Shown one piece after another: positions 61,615-64,000 of a DNA stretch of 64,000 nt; the stretch's first letter is position 1; each line of letters opens with the position of its first letter. Source of the stretch: Euryodendron excelsum (lineage: Eukaryota > Streptophyta > Magnoliopsida > Ericales > Pentaphylacaceae); the NCBI GenBank assembly GCA_033060915.1, contig CM065385.1, positions 18,984,001-19,048,000 of the forward strand, written 5' to 3'. A model generated the notes under the pieces. That model did not search any database and had not been told where the DNA came from. It saw only the letters and a program-made list of their open reading frames with translations. A program made the position numbers and the translations under genes.

Positions 61615-64000
61615 ATGTTTTGAAAAAAAGAGTGAAAGATTTAGACAAATCTTTTGCCAAGTATGTTAAAGGAAAAGAGAAACTGGATACTATTCTTGGA
61701 AAGCAAAAATGCCCCTTTGACAAGGCTAGAATTTGTCATAATCCCTTCAAAACCAAAAATCATTTTGAGGCTCCATTGAGAAAATCTCAAATTACTTGTT
61801 TTTATTGCCAAAAAAGGACACATGTCAAATCAATATTTTCTTATGACAAAATCACATAATGCCAAGAAGGGTTGGATTCCAAAAGGAATATTGAAGACTA
61901 GTCTCCAAGGACCCAAGATGGTTTGGGTACCAAAAGTGAATGGTTGAGTTGTTTTTCTTGTAGGTATGTCTCCAAGCTAAGTCAAACAATGATCATTGAT
62001 ACTTGGACAGTGGATGTTTAAGACACATGACTAGTGACGAAACAAAATTCACATGTCTCACACCAAAGAATGGAGTTTTGGTAACTTTTGGAGATAATGA
62101 CAAAGGTAAGATCATTGGTATTGGAAGTATTGGTAAAGATTCTTCAACTTGTATGAAAAATATTTTACTTGTCAAAGGGCTTAAGCATAATCTTTTAAGT
62201 ATTAATCAGTTTTGTGATAAATTTTTTAAAGTGATTTTTGAATCATCTCATTGCATGATAGTAAACATCAATGACAGTAAGACTATATTGACTGCGCATA
62301 GACAATACAATATGTATATATTTGATTTAAATGACTTATCCTCTTGCAAAATCAAATGTCTTATAGCTATGAACAGTGATGGTAGATAGTTGTGGCATAG
62401 GAGGCTAGGTCATACAAGCATGAGCATTATTTTAAAAATTTCTAAAAATAATTTGATAAATGGTCTTCCCAAGCTCAAATTTGAGAAAAATAAGATTTGT
62501 GATGCTTGTCAAAAAGGGAAGCAAATAGGAGTTTCCTTCAAATTAAAAAATGTGATTTCAACATCAAGGCCACTATAACTATTACACATGGATTTATTTG
62601 GACCAACTCGAACTCTTAGTTTGGGTGGTAAACAATATGCTTTGGTTATTGTTGATGATTACTTTAGATTTGCATGGATTTTCTTTCTTGCACACAAAGA
62701 TGAGACTATATTTTTTTTTATAAAGTTTTGCAAAAGAGGTTCAAAATGAAAAACGTTTCACTATCGCTGCTATAAGGACTGACCATGGTGGAGAATTTGA
62801 TTACAAATGTTTTAAAAAATATTGTGATAAAAATAGTTTTGGGGATAATTTTTCAGCACCAAGAACACATTAACAGAATGGGGTTGTTGAGAGAAAGAGT
62901 AGAACCTTAGAAGAAATTGTTAGAACTATGCTTTGTGACGATGGTTTACCAAATTTGTTTTGGGTAGAGGCTGTAAACATAGATTGCTATATTTTAAGCA
63001 TAGTTTTATTCAGAAATTTTTTGAAAAAGACTCCATATGAGCTATGGAAAGGAAGAAAACCAAATGTTTCATATTTTAAAGGTTTGGATGTAAATATTTT
63101 GTTTTGAACAACAAGGATAATCTTGAAAAGTTTGATGCCAAATCTAATGAGGCTATTTTTCTTAAATATTTCACACATAGTAAGGCTTATAGAGTTTTTA
63201 ACAAAAGAATTTTGGTTGTTGATGAATCAATACATGTTAATTTTCATGAAACTAATACGTTGCCTAGAAAGATTGTAAGTGATGACGTAGATGATGTGGA
63301 GCAAAACATGGGCAATCCTACCATAAATCAAAACAGCAAGGAAGACTCACAAAAGGAAAATGAGGAACAAGGTACTTCTTCACAACAAGAAACTGAAACT
63401 CAATGGCTACCAAAGGAGTAGAGGTTTGTTTTCAACCATCCACAAGATCAAATATTAGATGATCCATCACAAGGGATAAGAACAAGATCATCCCTTAGAA
63501 ATATTTATAATCACTTTGCATTTCTCTCATACTTTTAACCAAATTTTTTTCAAGAAGCTAAAAATGATGAATTTTGAATTTTGGCCATACAACAAGAGTT
63601 AAATTAGTTTGAAAAAAATGAGGTTTGGAACCTTGTGCCTAGACCTTAAGATCATCTAGTGATTGGAACAAAATTATTCTTTAGAAATAAAATGGACGAA
63701 TCTAGTATTGTTGTGGGAAATAAAGTTAGACTGATAACTCAAGGCTATAGTCAAGAGGAAGACATTGATTTTGATAAAACCTATGCACCTGTAGCTAGAT
63801 TAGAAGCTATAAGAATGTTGCTTGCTTTTGCATATTTTAAAGATTTCAAACTCTATCAAATGGATGTGAAAAGTACATTTTTGTATGGTTTTATTTCTGA
63901 AGAAGTCTATGTAGAACAACCCTTTGGTTTTGAAAATTCTAAATTTTCAAATCATGTTTGTAAATTTACAAAGGCACTTTATGGTTTGAAACAAGCACCA
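61615..64000 (+). pseudogene. Copia element 2 gag end and pol, truncated at the window edge
   Basis: Copia pol order is visible. The gag tail ends with CFYCQKRTHVKS (about 61797). Protease follows with LDSGCLRHMTSDETKF (about 62000), reading LDSGC for the catalytic DSG. The GAG-pre-integrase domain has LWHRRLGHTSMSIILKIS and CDACQKGKQ (62388-62520). The integrase core has HMDLFGPTRTLSLGGKQYAL (62586), RTDHGGEF and NGVVERKSRTLEE in another frame after a T-rich run near 62710, then a linker. The RT (RVT_2) has VWNLVPRP, NKVRLITQGYSQ, FDKTYAPVARLEAIRMLLAF and TKALYGLKQAP at 63990. Stops and at least two frameshifts (near 62715 and 63090) break it. The integrase-before-RT order is diagnostic of Ty1/copia. 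RNase H and the 3' LTR lie beyond the window. Confidence 0.92.

Overview
The window is nuclear DNA of a flowering plant, probably a woody or large-genome eudicot; the species cannot be told from the sequence. The reasons are two multi-exon genes with plant-type proteins and GT-AG introns, and about 80% of the window being stacked, decayed LTR retrotransposons of plant lineages (Ty3/gypsy, Ty1/copia and very large elements without coding capacity). I saw no bacterial operon, CRISPR array, rRNA gene or convincing tRNA gene.

Left part (1-17303). Positions 1-2559 are the 5' end (LTR, leader, gag, start of protease) of a minus-strand gypsy relic running off the left edge. Two apparently intact genes follow, both on the minus strand. 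The first is a plastid A-type iron-sulfur carrier (CpIscA/SufA-like), three exons between 8704 and 4126, 179 residues. The second is a Rab7/RABG small GTPase, seven exons between 17303 and 10125, 205 residues, ending in the Cys-Ala-Cys prenylation motif. The last Rab intron is 5.77 kb because it holds an LTR element (about 10283-15895) with a gag gene on the Rab strand, no pol, and an antisense plant-mobile-domain (PMD) gene. Both element genes are broken almost only by nonsense codons.

Right part (about 18290-64000) is a nest of retroelements that can be unpicked from target-site duplications (TSDs) and from reading frames that continue across each insertion. Copia element 1 (5' LTR ending at 19189, gag from 19261) is interrupted by a long-LTR element at 19850-36449, which itself holds a solo copia-type LTR (25653-27842), a 5.5-kb gypsy element with tRNA-Met primer site (28404-33916) and a hAT-like MITE (35663-35847). 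Copia element 2 (LTR ending at 40098, gag from 40153) is interrupted by a solo long LTR (41392-61614), which is in turn split by a complete 17.1-kb element (41873-58999) with 4.5-4.7-kb LTRs and a 7.9-kb internal region that has no recognisable gene but several minisatellite arrays. Copia 2 resumes at 61615 and its protease, integrase and reverse transcriptase run off the right edge.

The two host genes look functional. Every transposon gene I could read is broken, mostly by stops that fit C-to-T decay of methylated cytosines. The points most worth following are the intronic element in the Rab gene, which could switch the protein between a prenylated form and a form lacking its tail, and the coding-free element whose two LTRs differ by minisatellite copy number.
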